Assembly (NCBI GenBank): GCA_040753915.1
Contig: JBFMDN010000024.1
Coordinates: 1-64,000 of the forward strand
Length of the DNA stretch: 64,000 bases
Origin: JBFMDN01 sp040753915
Lineage (GTDB): Bacteria; Desulfobacterota; Desulfomonilia; Desulfomonilales; Desulfomonilaceae
Direction: 5' to 3'
The notes under the pieces were generated by a model that saw only the letters and a list, made by a program, of their open reading frames with translations, was not told where the DNA came from and ran no database searches. Made by a program: the position numbers and the translations under genes. Below are positions 37,586 to 46,675 of the stretch, piece after piece (the first letter of the stretch is position 1; each line of letters starts with the position of its first letter).

Positions 37586-38224
37586 ATGATTATGGAAAAC
37601 CTCGATAAATGGGATGTCATCTATTGGGATTATGTGAAGCAAGTTGCTGAAAGGGATCTGAGCGCTCTCACGGACCGGCTGGGCGTGACCGTAAAAGGCA
37701 ACAGCGCTATCGTTCCACTCTTTGGTAAGGAATATCGGATTTCGGGTCAAGGAATCGTAGATCATGCGGGCAATCGGCCCAGTCACTCCGTGAGCGTGGT
37801 CCTATGCAAGTACCTGCTCCTTTGCCCCTCAAGCGAGCCTACCCAGACCGACTTGGTGACGTACAAAGACTTCCCGGACGCGGGGCCTTTTGTCGGCGGC
37901 TTTCTCAACAACGTGGAAAAACCGATCGGTCGAACCTTTGCCTGTCGCGTGTCCGCATTGGAACGAGCGTGCCGGGAGCTGGGCGGTAGGGACCTCAAGA
38001 TGCATTTCCCCGCGGACCTCGCCGTACGGTTCGACGCACTACCCAAGATACCTCTGGTGATGTTGTATTACGACCAGGACGAGGAATTCCCACCTCATTG
38101 TTCGGTCCTGTTCGAGCGCCGTGCAGAAAAATACCTGGACATGGAGTGTCTCGCGATTGTGGGCTGGATCCTCGCGGAATGGTTGATAGCAAGAGTTGAC
38201 AGCGGGTCGTCCATGCTTCTGTAA
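37586..38224 (+). CDS. DUF3786 family protein
   Basis: This is a 212-residue cytoplasmic protein of the DUF3786 family, common in anaerobic sulfate reducers and clostridia and of unknown function. Supporting segments are LCKYLLLC, FPDAGPFVGGF, and the C-terminal LYYDQDEEFPPHCSVLFERRAEKYLDMECLA, which are the family's conserved blocks. In other genomes such proteins are often linked to corrinoid or acetyl-CoA pathway genes, but no such neighbour is present. The start may be the ATG at 37592, which has GGAGA at better spacing. Confidence 0.78.
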   Translation: MIMENLDKWDVIYWDYVKQVAERDLSALTDRLGVTVKGNSAIVPLFGKEYRISGQGIVDHAGNRPSHSVSVVLCKYLLLCPSSEPTQTDLVTYKDFPDAGPFVGGFLNNVEKPIGRTFACRVSALERACRELGGRDLKMHFPADLAVRFDALPKIPLVMLYYDQDEEFPPHCSVLFERRAEKYLDMECLAIVGWILAEWLIARVDSGSSMLL

Positions 38225-38268
38225 TTCCCTGGGATTCGGATCCGGACTGTGAGGCGAAGATGCTCGCC

Positions 38269-39945
38269 TCACCGCGACGATTGATTCTTGAAAACAGTGG
38301 CTTCCGATTCTCGTAACAAGGCGTACACTCCTTTGGCGTCGCGAGCCGTTAAAGCTCCTTTGCACCACTGAGCATCTTTGGCAAGACGACTCACCAAGCC
38401 GAGAATTCGTACCTCTATCTCAGGGTTGTGAACTGGTGTAAGGATGAAGAAGGTCAGCTCTGTCGGCTTCTCGGTTTGGACGTCCGATATTCCTTGACGA
38501 GAGATACCGAGCGCTACCAGTGGCACAGTAATTCCCTCGATTCGCGCGTGAGGGAATGCCACTCCTTCATTCAAGAACGTGGACGATTGGTTCTCGCGCG
38601 CCAAAATGCGCTCAAGTATCTCCGTTTCTCTTTCAGGGCCTATGTCAGCAGCGGACATTTCGGCCAATGTCCCGAGAACAACCTGCTTTGAGACAGGCTG
38701 ATTCCATACAACGATGCGACGAGGTGACAGAAACGTGCTGAGCCTCATTTCGCTCACGGTATCCGATCCTGCCATTTTTGGCACAGTAACCGGCGTGGGA
38801 TATCGGTCGCGCCCTGTTACCCTGGTGTCAATCACTACGAGCGTTATACCGCTGCCAGCCTCGACAAGCCGCTCCACAACATTCTGATGGCCCAAGAGCC
38901 GCTTCCACCTGGGAATAGGAGCAGGAGTTCCGATAACAATGTGCCCCACCCGGTACTCACGTGCAAATCGCAATATCGTCTCAGGCACATCCGTCCCCTG
39001 GTACGTGAAGACAATTGCTCCCAACTCTTTTGCCAGGGTCAGGGTACTGGATAGCAACCGCTGAGTCTCAGCTTCGATCACAGACGGCTCTTCGGAAGGT
39101 GTCTGAACGTATAACGCATACCAGTTTCGGTTCAGCCTTCCTGCAAGCCTGGATCCATAACGGAGGAGCTTTTCGCTGTTGGGTCCTCTTGAGCTGAGGC
39201 ACACCATCACCTGATCGGGGGTCGCAAGGATCTCCTCTTCTGATTGCTCTCTTCGACGCAAGTCTATCTGGGCAGCTACCTCCCGGAGGGTAAGCTCTCT
39301 AAGTGTTTCCAGATTCTTATCAACAAAAAAGTTCGCCAATGCGGTGCCGATTCGATCCGGAGGATAGATCTTGCCTTCTTGCAGGCGCTCCCGGAGATCC
39401 TCCGTGGTCAAATCCACATTTACAACCTGGTCGGCCGCGGCAACAATTGTGTCTGGAATACGCTCCCTGATCTTCACACCAATTTCTTTTTCTACCGTGT
39501 CACACAGGCTTTCCAAATGCTGAATGTTGAGTGTGGTGATGACATGAATACCCGAGGAGAGGATTTCCTCCACATCCTGGTACCGTTTGGTATTGCGACT
39601 TCCAGGAACGTTTGTGTGTGCCAATTCATCAATGAGCGCTACCTGCGGTCTTCGTTTCAGCACTGCGTCCACATCCATTTCGTCGAGCGTGAGACCGCGA
39701 TAATTAATCCGCTGGGCAGGGACGACCTCGAGCCCATCGATCAGCCTTGCCGTATCTTCCCTGCCATGGGTCTCCACGAGACCGACTACCACGTCTATCC
39801 CTTCTTCTTTGAGTCGGTGGCCTTCAAGGAGCATCTGATAAGTCTTGCCCACGCCTGCCACGTAACCGAGATAAATCTTCAAGCGGCCCCGTTGAGCACG
39901 GCGGATGAGACGGAGGAATGAGGTGGCTCTGTCGTTGGACGTCAT
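38269..39945 (-). CDS. KdpD-like sensor fused to a PTS EIIA domain, no kinase
   Basis: The first 215 or so residues are the KdpD N-terminal domain with Walker A GYVAGVGKT near 27-35 and the IDELAHTNVPGSRNTKRYQDVEE block. A universal-stress-protein domain follows (about 245-375). The membrane helices and histidine kinase of normal KdpD are absent. Instead, residues about 405-550 are a PTS EIIA type-2 (fructose/nitrogen) domain with its phospho-acceptor motif GVAFPHAR, His466. It may tune Kdp in response to K+ or c-di-AMP together with PTS phosphorylation; this is inference. The ATG overlaps the kdpC stop (ATGA). No kdpE is nearby. It is 558 residues against about 900 for KdpD. Confidence 0.88.
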   Translation of the reverse strand: MTSNDRATSFLRLIRRAQRGRLKIYLGYVAGVGKTYQMLLEGHRLKEEGIDVVVGLVETHGREDTARLIDGLEVVPAQRINYRGLTLDEMDVDAVLKRRPQVALIDELAHTNVPGSRNTKRYQDVEEILSSGIHVITTLNIQHLESLCDTVEKEIGVKIRERIPDTIVAAADQVVNVDLTTEDLRERLQEGKIYPPDRIGTALANFFVDKNLETLRELTLREVAAQIDLRRREQSEEEILATPDQVMVCLSSRGPNSEKLLRYGSRLAGRLNRNWYALYVQTPSEEPSVIEAETQRLLSSTLTLAKELGAIVFTYQGTDVPETILRFAREYRVGHIVIGTPAPIPRWKRLLGHQNVVERLVEAGSGITLVVIDTRVTGRDRYPTPVTVPKMAGSDTVSEMRLSTFLSPRRIVVWNQPVSKQVVLGTLAEMSAADIGPERETEILERILARENQSSTFLNEGVAFPHARIEGITVPLVALGISRQGISDVQTEKPTELTFFILTPVHNPEIEVRILGLVSRLAKDAQWCKGALTARDAKGVYALLRESEATVFKNQSSR

Positions 39946-40532
39946 GACTTGACGCCTTTTCCATCCAGTGCGAGGTTCAGCAGGAGCACGTTGACTCTGG
40001 ATTCACCGACGAAGCCGAGCAGCGGTCGCTCTGTAAAAGTCTGCACCTTTCGCTTGACTTCGTCCAGAGCCATTCCACGCGCTCGAGCAACCCTCGGTGC
40101 TTGAAGCAATGCATTTCGAACACTGATGTGCGGATCCAGGCCGCTTGCCGAAGCAGTTACCGCGTCTGCCGGGATCGACACATCGGGTCCAATGTTGTTG
40201 ATCTCCCTATAACGGGCTATTCTTTCTGCTACATCGCCGAGGAGTCTCTTTGACAACGGTCCAAGATTTGTCCCCCCCGAGCTTGAAGCATCGTATCCAT
40301 TGCCTGCGGCTGAGGGGCGCGGATGGAAATACTTCGGCTCGTTGAACGGCTGACCGATAAGGGACGATCCTACAGGTCTTCCTTCGATTTCGACCAGTGA
40401 GCCATTCGCCTGGTACGGAAACAGGATCTGGCCCAGAACCCACACCAGCGCAGGGTAGAATCCGCACACGAGCACTGCCAGGCAGAGTGTCATTATCAAT
40501 GAAGTTCGGAGCTCGCTGAACAAGGTTCTCAT
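39942..40532 (-). CDS. kdpC: Potassium-transporting ATPase subunit C
   Basis: KdpC is the single-span subunit that stabilises the KdpFABC pump and is thought to aid ATP binding. The protein is 196 residues with one N-terminal membrane helix (MTLCLAVLVCGFYPALVWVLG), then a periplasmic domain with the family blocks GSLIGQPF, YFHPRPSAAGNGYDAS, SGGTNLGP and the C-terminal GLDPHISVRNALLQAPRVA. It lies 16 bp downstream of kdpB and overlaps the next gene by 4 nt. Confidence 0.94.
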   Translation of the reverse strand: MRTLFSELRTSLIMTLCLAVLVCGFYPALVWVLGQILFPYQANGSLVEIEGRPVGSSLIGQPFNEPKYFHPRPSAAGNGYDASSSGGTNLGPLSKRLLGDVAERIARYREINNIGPDVSIPADAVTASASGLDPHISVRNALLQAPRVARARGMALDEVKRKVQTFTERPLLGFVGESRVNVLLLNLALDGKGVKS

Positions 40533-40548
40533 GATCCGACCTCCCGTC

Positions 40549-42573
40549 TCAGACGAGGTGAATTGTGGTTACGATCGTGTCGATCAACTTGATTCCCAAG
40601 AATGGAGCAGCTAGTCCGCCAAGGCCGTAGATCAAGAGGTTGCGTCTTAAAAGCGCCTCTGATTTGAGCGGCCGAAAGCGGACTCCTCGCAATGCCAGAG
40701 GAATGAGCGCCACGATGATAAGGGCGTTGAAGATCACGGCGCTGAGAATGGCGCTCTGGGGTGAATGCAACCCCATTACATTCAAGGGGGCTATGACAGG
40801 AAAGACGCCTAGGAGCAACGCTGGAATGATGGCAAAGTACTTCGCGACGTCGTTGGCGATGCTGAAAGTCGTGAGAGCTCCGCGGGTCATGAGCATTTGT
40901 TTGCCGATTTCCACGATCTCAATAAGCTTCGTCGGATTAGAATCCAGGTCCACCATGTTTCCTGCTTCCTTGGCCGCTTGTGTCCCAGTGTTCATGGCCA
41001 CGCCGACATCGGCTTGTGCCAGCGCCGGTGCATCGTTGGTGCCGTCTCCGGTCATGGCCACCATGAACCCGAGAGCCTGGTGCTTCCTGATGAAGTCAAG
41101 CTTGTCCTCCGGCCGCGCTTCTGCGAGGAAATGCTCGATACCGGCTTCTTTGGCTATCGCGAGTGCCGTGACTCGGTTGTCCCCGGTGATCATCACCGGC
41201 TTGATGCCCATGGCCTTGAGTCGCCCCAAGCGATCTTTTAGACCACCCTTTACAACGTCTTTGAGATGAACCACCCCAACTGCCTGCTGGTTTTCGGACA
41301 CGACCAGAGGAGTGCCTCCAGCGGATGAGACTTTGCGAATCAGCTCCTCCAGGTCCTCTGAAAATTTCCCGCCAACAATCTTCTGAATCGCATCGGGGGC
41401 TCCTTTTCGGATACTTCTCCCGTTTAGCTCGACTCCGCTCATACGAGTGTGAGCTGTGAACGGTATGAACTTCGCCTCGCTAGACTCCGAGACAGACCGC
41501 TCTCTAAGCCCGTACTTCTTCGCGAGCACGACAATGCTTCTCCCCTCGGGAGTTTCATCCGCGAGTGAGGCCCACTGAGCTGTATCTGCAAGTTGTTCGG
41601 CGGAATACCCGCTGGCCGGGAGGAATTCGGTGGCTTGCCGGTTTCCGAGCGTGATAGTGCCCGTTTTGTCCAGGAGCAACACGTCGACGTCACCGGCAGC
41701 CTCCACAGCTCTACCACTCATCGCGAGGACATTCCTTCTCACCAGACGATCTATTCCCGCGATCCCGATAGCACTGAGCAATCCGCCGATGGTTGTGGGG
41801 ATCAGACAAACCAGTAATGCGACCAACACAGGGATAGAAACGGCGAAGCCCGAGTACAGTCCAAAAAACGGGAGAGTGAGAACCGCGACGAGAAAGATGA
41901 TGGTAAGAGCAGATAAGAGGATTGTCAGTGCAATCTCATTGGGGGTTTTTCGCCTTTGCGCTCCTTCAATCAGGCCGATCATATGATCGAGGAAACTCTC
42001 GCCGGGGTCCGCTGTCACACGGACCACGATCCGGTCCGACAGAACCCGCGTTCCGCCCGTCACGGAGCTCCGATCACCGCCGGCCTCCCTGATTACGGGA
42101 GCAGACTCTCCAGTGATGGCAGACTCATCCACCGAGGCCACTCCCTCTATTACCTCTCCATCAGTCGGAATGATCTCCCCCGCACAGACCACAACAATGT
42201 CACCTTTACGCAGATGCTCTGCCGAGATCTTCTGTTCTACCAAATCTTCCGGACGCAGGCGGGTGGCAATGGTCTTCGTTCGCGTTTTCTTCAGAGCATT
42301 GGCCTGAGCCTTTCCCCGACCTTCGGCCACGGCTTCTGCGAAATTGGCAAACAGGACCGTGAACCAGAGCCAGACAGCTATCTGGACGCCGAACCAAAAG
42401 GATTCACCATGACCTGAGCGCAATACCCCCAAAGTGGTCATGGCTGCTCCTACTTCAGTGACAAACATTACCGGGTTGCGCAACAAGGTGATGGGATTGA
42501 GCTTTCTAAACGATTCCCAAACCGTTCGCACGAGCAATTCCGGTTGAAAGATAGATTGAGCTCTCGTGGCCAT
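40549..42573 (-). CDS. kdpB: Potassium-transporting ATPase subunit B
   Basis: KdpB is the P-type ATPase subunit that drives high-affinity K+ uptake. The protein is 674 residues, the normal size. The phosphorylated Asp302 lies in DKTGT; the actuator TGES motif is in ITGESAPV near 150; the hinge motif GDGTNDAPALAQADVGVAMNTGTQ is intact. Membrane helices are seen at about 30-70, 215-265 and at the C-terminus. It lies 13 bp after kdpA in the operon. Confidence 0.97.
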   Translation of the reverse strand: MATRAQSIFQPELLVRTVWESFRKLNPITLLRNPVMFVTEVGAAMTTLGVLRSGHGESFWFGVQIAVWLWFTVLFANFAEAVAEGRGKAQANALKKTRTKTIATRLRPEDLVEQKISAEHLRKGDIVVVCAGEIIPTDGEVIEGVASVDESAITGESAPVIREAGGDRSSVTGGTRVLSDRIVVRVTADPGESFLDHMIGLIEGAQRRKTPNEIALTILLSALTIIFLVAVLTLPFFGLYSGFAVSIPVLVALLVCLIPTTIGGLLSAIGIAGIDRLVRRNVLAMSGRAVEAAGDVDVLLLDKTGTITLGNRQATEFLPASGYSAEQLADTAQWASLADETPEGRSIVVLAKKYGLRERSVSESSEAKFIPFTAHTRMSGVELNGRSIRKGAPDAIQKIVGGKFSEDLEELIRKVSSAGGTPLVVSENQQAVGVVHLKDVVKGGLKDRLGRLKAMGIKPVMITGDNRVTALAIAKEAGIEHFLAEARPEDKLDFIRKHQALGFMVAMTGDGTNDAPALAQADVGVAMNTGTQAAKEAGNMVDLDSNPTKLIEIVEIGKQMLMTRGALTTFSIANDVAKYFAIIPALLLGVFPVIAPLNVMGLHSPQSAILSAVIFNALIIVALIPLALRGVRFRPLKSEALLRRNLLIYGLGGLAAPFLGIKLIDTIVTTIHLV

Positions 42574-42586
42574 TGCTCGATCCTCC

Positions 42587-44395
42587 CTAGTACGTCACGC
42601 TTGAATAATGCATGAGAAAATGTTCAACAACAGGCCCCATGGCCAAGATAGGAAAAAACGTGAGCGCACCCACTATGAGAACGACTGAGGCAAGGAGCGT
42701 TGTGAAGAGAATTCCCGCAACCGGAAAACTGCCAGGTCCCGGTGGAACGGCCTTCTTCCCGGCGAAGCTACCGGCCAGGGCAAGGACGGGCACGATCATG
42801 AAGAAGCGTCCCAGCAGCATGGCTATGCCGAGGATGGTATTGTACCAGTACGTGTTTGTGCTCAGCCCGGCAAAGGCACTCCCGTTGTTTCCCACTGCGG
42901 AAGAGAAGGCATAGAGCATCTCCGTCAACCCATGCGGCCCGGAGTTGTTCAGACCGGCCAGGCCCCACGCGCTTGCGCACGCCCATGCGGTGAATCCCAG
43001 GATCCCGGTTACCGGCACCATGAGGAAAAGGACTGCCAGTTTCACATCGTGGGCAACAATCTTCTTCCCCAGGTATTCCGGAGTCTTACCGATCATGAGA
43101 CCTGCCAGAAATACGGTAAGAACCACAAAAACGAGCATCCCGTACAAGCCGGAGCCCACTCCTCCAAATATGACCTCCCCCAGTTGAATGTTCAGCAGCG
43201 GTACCAAGCCGCCCAAAGGGGTGTACGAATCGTGCATGGAGTTTACCGATCCATTTGAGGCAGCCGTTGTTGCAACAGCCCAAAGAGCGGAATTGAATAT
43301 TCCGAAACGCACCTCTTTGCCTTCCATGTTGCCGTCAAGCGACTCCACACCGAGAGCCTTCAGACGGATGTTACCCTCGGTTTCAGCCCACCAACAGACC
43401 AAGAACCCGACCAGAAAAAGGGCTGTCATGGCCGCCCATATGCTCCAGCCGTGGCGCTGGTTTCGTACAGCGCGGCCGAAGTAGTAGGTGAGAGCGCTAG
43501 GAATGAGCAGGATGGATAGCATCTCCAATAGGTTAGACAATGGCGTGGGGTTCTCGTACGGATGGGCAGAATTGGCATTCGTGAATCCGCCGCCGTTTGT
43601 CCCGAGCTGCTTTATCGCCACCTGGGACGCCACGGGTCCCTGAACGATAACCTGAGTGCGGCTGACTCTTGCTTGCAGAACCTGCTCATCTACTGGTTCA
43701 CCGGTCTTGAGGCCTCTGTCGTGCTCCTTGCCTCTGTCCGAGGACGACGATTCCGCCAATTGAGCTCTCTCATAGGGTTTGAAGTTTTGAATCACCCCCT
43801 GAGAGATGAGACATAGAGCCAGCACCAGCGACAAGGGGACCAGGAGGTACAGCGTTACCCTGACCAGATCAACCCAGAAATTGCCTACTGTACAAGCGGT
43901 TTGTCGCGCAATCCCCCGCACAAACGCCGCAGCCACCCCGATTCCTGCCGCGGCAGACACAAAATTCTGAAAGGTCAAGCCCACCATTTGTGAGAGATAC
44001 GAGAGGGTAGACTCCCCCGAGTAGCTTTGCCAGTTCGTATTTGTCGTGAAGCTCGCGGCGATATTGAACGCAAGATGATCGCTCACAGGCCCAAAAGCCT
44101 GATGATTCAGGGGCAACAGGTGCTGTGTGCGCAAGATCGTGTACAGCAGGATCATGCCCACGAGACTAAAAGCGAACAACGAGAAAGCGTAGCTCTTCCA
44201 GTCCTGCTCGCTGCCTGGATCCACACCGGTCAAACGGTATAGAGCTTTTTCCAGACGCTTCATCACAGGATCGAGAAGAGTTTTGCCCCCGGGGTCGAGA
44301 ACTCTTTCCAGGTAAATTCCCACGGGCTTCGTCAGAAGAAACACAAGCCCAAAATAGAGCAGCAATTGAGGCCATACATATAACGAAGCATCCAT
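42587..44395 (-). CDS. kdpA: Potassium-transporting ATPase subunit A
   Basis: KdpA is the K+-selective channel-like subunit of KdpFABC (SKT superfamily). The protein is 602 residues with about ten membrane helices. The four selectivity-loop regions are recognisable, for instance FTTNTNWQSYSGES, GTNGGGFTNANSAHPYENPTP, and SAVGNNGSAFAGL. AAGGGA precedes the ATG. kdpF lies 15 bp upstream. Confidence 0.97.
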   Translation of the reverse strand: MDASLYVWPQLLLYFGLVFLLTKPVGIYLERVLDPGGKTLLDPVMKRLEKALYRLTGVDPGSEQDWKSYAFSLFAFSLVGMILLYTILRTQHLLPLNHQAFGPVSDHLAFNIAASFTTNTNWQSYSGESTLSYLSQMVGLTFQNFVSAAAGIGVAAAFVRGIARQTACTVGNFWVDLVRVTLYLLVPLSLVLALCLISQGVIQNFKPYERAQLAESSSSDRGKEHDRGLKTGEPVDEQVLQARVSRTQVIVQGPVASQVAIKQLGTNGGGFTNANSAHPYENPTPLSNLLEMLSILLIPSALTYYFGRAVRNQRHGWSIWAAMTALFLVGFLVCWWAETEGNIRLKALGVESLDGNMEGKEVRFGIFNSALWAVATTAASNGSVNSMHDSYTPLGGLVPLLNIQLGEVIFGGVGSGLYGMLVFVVLTVFLAGLMIGKTPEYLGKKIVAHDVKLAVLFLMVPVTGILGFTAWACASAWGLAGLNNSGPHGLTEMLYAFSSAVGNNGSAFAGLSTNTYWYNTILGIAMLLGRFFMIVPVLALAGSFAGKKAVPPGPGSFPVAGILFTTLLASVVLIVGALTFFPILAMGPVVEHFLMHYSSVTY

Positions 44396-44410
44396 GATTC
44401 CGATCCCTTG

Positions 44411-44494
44411 TCAAAACCACTCGGGTCGCAAAACTGCGACGATGAGGTATACGAGCAGACTACCCCCAATAACGAGCGCGATTACTTCCATCAT
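44411..44494 (-). CDS. kdpF: KdpF small membrane subunit
   Basis: This is a 27-residue peptide reading MMEVIALVIGGSLLVYLIVA and ending VLRPEWF. One membrane helix and the short RPEWF-like tail are typical of KdpF, which stabilises the Kdp complex. It sits directly before kdpA with AAAGGA upstream. Its start may be either of two adjacent ATG codons. Confidence 0.88.
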   Translation of the reverse strand: MMEVIALVIGGSLLVYLIVAVLRPEWF

Positions 44495-44496
44495 AG

Positions 44497-44580
44497 TTAA
44501 ATCCTTTCACACGCGATGGCAAACAGGACACAGAGGGCAAAGAAGCCCACCGTAATTCCGGCGTAAATAAGGTCGGTCAT
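44497..44580 (-). CDS. 27-aa membrane peptide upstream of kdpF
   Basis: The ATG at 44580 has a strong AGGAGG 9 nt upstream. It opens a 27-codon frame (MTDLIYAGITVGFFALCVLF then AIACERI) with one membrane helix and a charged end, stopping 2 bp before kdpF. Similar short peptides occur upstream of kdpF in other bacteria as far as I recall. It is probably a real first gene of the kdp operon, perhaps another small pump-associated peptide. Confidence 0.7.
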   Translation of the reverse strand: MTDLIYAGITVGFFALCVLFAIACERI

Positions 44581-45153
44581 GCGTTCGCCACCTCCTGCCG
44601 GGGTTTAATGAGCGAGCCGGGAACAGAATATAAACGAGCTTGCCCTTTGTTCTTCACTGTCGGCCGAAATCTGCCTCCTGTGGCATCTTGGTAACGTCTT
44701 TTCCTTTCCTGAGAGATCTTCGGTATTGCGGGAATAGGCCCACAATCCGAACGGCATTTTTTCGGATGTGCAGACTGTCTTTCCCACCCTGGGTAATGAA
44801 GAGCAAGAACCAAGCCAAGATCCGATATCTCTAAGTAACCTGGATTATATTGATTACAACCCGGATTGCCCCATGTAGCTTTGCGGTTTTCATGGACGGG
44901 GTAGGTTCGACCTTGTATTTTGCAAGACTGGTGCGCGCCATGAAAAGACTCTTGATGGCTCCTTTCCTGAAGAAAAGGAGTTGACAGAAGTGCCACGTCC
45001 TGGCAAAGTGTAGCACGCTATACAATGAGCCGCGGACCTGGCCCTGTCAAAGGAAATCAGTGGGCGCATCTCACAACATTGTTCAGCCCGGCGCCACTGG
45101 CCTATGGGAGGTCCCGGCACTGCAGCGACCAATACGTCATCAAAGGAGACACC
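44581..45153. other. Divergent intergenic region upstream of kdp
   Basis: No gene of good quality is seen in these 573 bases. Longer minus-strand frames here have non-coding composition. It must contain the kdp promoter, but no confident -35/-10 pair or binding site could be named. Confidence 0.4.
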
Positions 45154-45741
45154 ATGCGTCGTCTCAGAGTTGGAGACCAGTTATATGAGGGGGTCGCAGG
45201 ATTCGAGGAAGGGACCCACTACAACTACACCCTTGCGGGCCACACACTCATCATTTCCATCAAGAATCCTCTTCCGGAGCACATTACCGCGGTCAGTGGG
45301 GGCGAGGCGGTGTTCGGTCTCGCGACGAGAGATAGAACAGCGTTCGTGCTCTGCCGATTTGGCAATCTCCCATGGAGAATTGCCCACTACAACTGGTGGA
45401 TCAACCCACCAGTTCTCCGGCCGGATCCGTGGGGCGACCTGGAAACGGTGGACAGTGGCGTGTATGTCACCGTCACATTGGTGGACGCTGCGGATGGCAT
45501 TGTGAAGGCTCTTCGATTGGTGCGGCTTGCCAATGAGTTCAGTCGCATGTTCCTGCTTACTGTCGAAACGCAAACCAAACCGTCCTTCGACCCATGGCGG
45601 TACCTGGAAGTGGTCGAATCCGTTATCCATGGCGATCCGGAAATTGCCGCGCTGCTTCGACAAGCTGTTTGCGTGTGTACATGTGATGAGGCAGGCGACC
45701 TGTCGCCAAAAGGACGGGTCGCTGGCTCAATGCCGTCCTAG
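45154..45741 (+). CDS. Hypothetical 195-aa protein
   Basis: The ATG at 45154 has AAGGAG 5 nt upstream and gives a 195-residue soluble protein. I do not recognise it. The sequence looks beta-rich in its first 120 residues with several Trp (PWRIAHYNWWINPP), followed by a helical region and a Cys-containing VCVCTCDEAG stretch near the C-terminus. No signal peptide is present. The longer frame beginning at 45025 is poor upstream of the ribosome site. Neighbours give no clue to its role. Confidence 0.65.
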   Translation: MRRLRVGDQLYEGVAGFEEGTHYNYTLAGHTLIISIKNPLPEHITAVSGGEAVFGLATRDRTAFVLCRFGNLPWRIAHYNWWINPPVLRPDPWGDLETVDSGVYVTVTLVDAADGIVKALRLVRLANEFSRMFLLTVETQTKPSFDPWRYLEVVESVIHGDPEIAALLRQAVCVCTCDEAGDLSPKGRVAGSMPS

Positions 45742-46675
45742 CATTCGTCACCGAGCCTATGCGGCCAGGCCGATCAAAAAGCTCGCCCCGAGCGATCAGG
45801 TGAATTCCCTTCGGAGGTGTCAGCCAATGGCTTCCCGAATAATCATAACTCGCATCGACATACGTCGGCCAACAGAGGATCACGATCATCATCATAATGA
45901 AGAAGTCGACCTATGTTACCTTGGAGCTTGCCGAAATGCAGGGCACTCCCATCTTAGCAAACTGGACACAAATTCCGAGGCCGACCCGGAGCACCGAACC
46001 TCGGCCGATTGACCTGGAGCGGGCGGGGCAGATCACTGAAAAAGGGTCCGGCGTGGCAACGCGAAGGATGCGGCGCCACCCCATCTACGGGCCGGTTGTT
46101 CCGCACGGGTCTGCATCTCTTGATGGCGGAACTTCCAGCCACTTTGGCAACCGATGAGACTGGGAGGCTTCATATGGCCGCCCAGTCAGGCCAGGACCCG
46201 CAACTCGAATGAAGGCACATTCTGCCCACAGGTCTCCGCACGCGCTGATTTCATCGAATCTTGTCTGATTGGTCGTACGCCCTCCTGATGAGATGGGAGT
46301 CCCACTAATGGGACGGGCATCTTGCCCTTCACCTTAAGAATAAACGGGCGAGACGCCCGTTCCACTGGATTGTCATTCAATCGACAGTACCGATTCGAAG
46401 GCTCCTGCTCCTTTGACCGCGATTCAGAGGGCGACCGCCGGTTGTCCCTGCCGCGGGATCTTTGCGACTGGTCGCCCGTAGCGCCGGCGTCTCGCCGGTA
46501 TTCTTCTTCCGGTCCTGTAGGCCGGATGGCCGCCTGGGAGAAGAAGAGTCAAAAAACAAGACCTGACCCCATCCTGCCTCTTGACGCGATTGCCACAATT
46601 GTGTTTTATTAACTAGTTTATCAGCTCAAGCTCGGACGCCGGAATCCACCGGTGACCGCTTCCAAAGGGGTATCA
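45742..46675. other. Intergenic, 0.93 kb, with palindromic repeats
   Basis: I see no convincing gene. Small repeats present are AACGGGCGAGACGCCCGTTC (a hairpin, about 46344-46363) and the GCCGGCGTCTCGCCGG block at 46479-46535. The upstream AAGGGG and promoter for the EF-G-like gene must lie at its right end. Confidence 0.45.
46479..46535. repeat. Dispersed repeat with GCCGGCGTCTCGCCGG palindrome, copy 2
   Basis: This is the second copy of the block at 37374-37432, in the same orientation. Both continue with TTCCGGTC and a GTAGG segment, then a run resembling GATGGC. Confidence 0.6.

Noticed and set aside
44577..44996. A 139-codon minus-strand frame upstream of the kdp operon
   Set aside because: Its composition is not protein-like, and its end overlaps the head of the short kdp peptide gene.
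45897..46157. An 86-codon frame before the EF-G-like gene
   Set aside because: It has no ribosome site and no hydrophobic core pattern, and the region is repeat-rich intergenic DNA.
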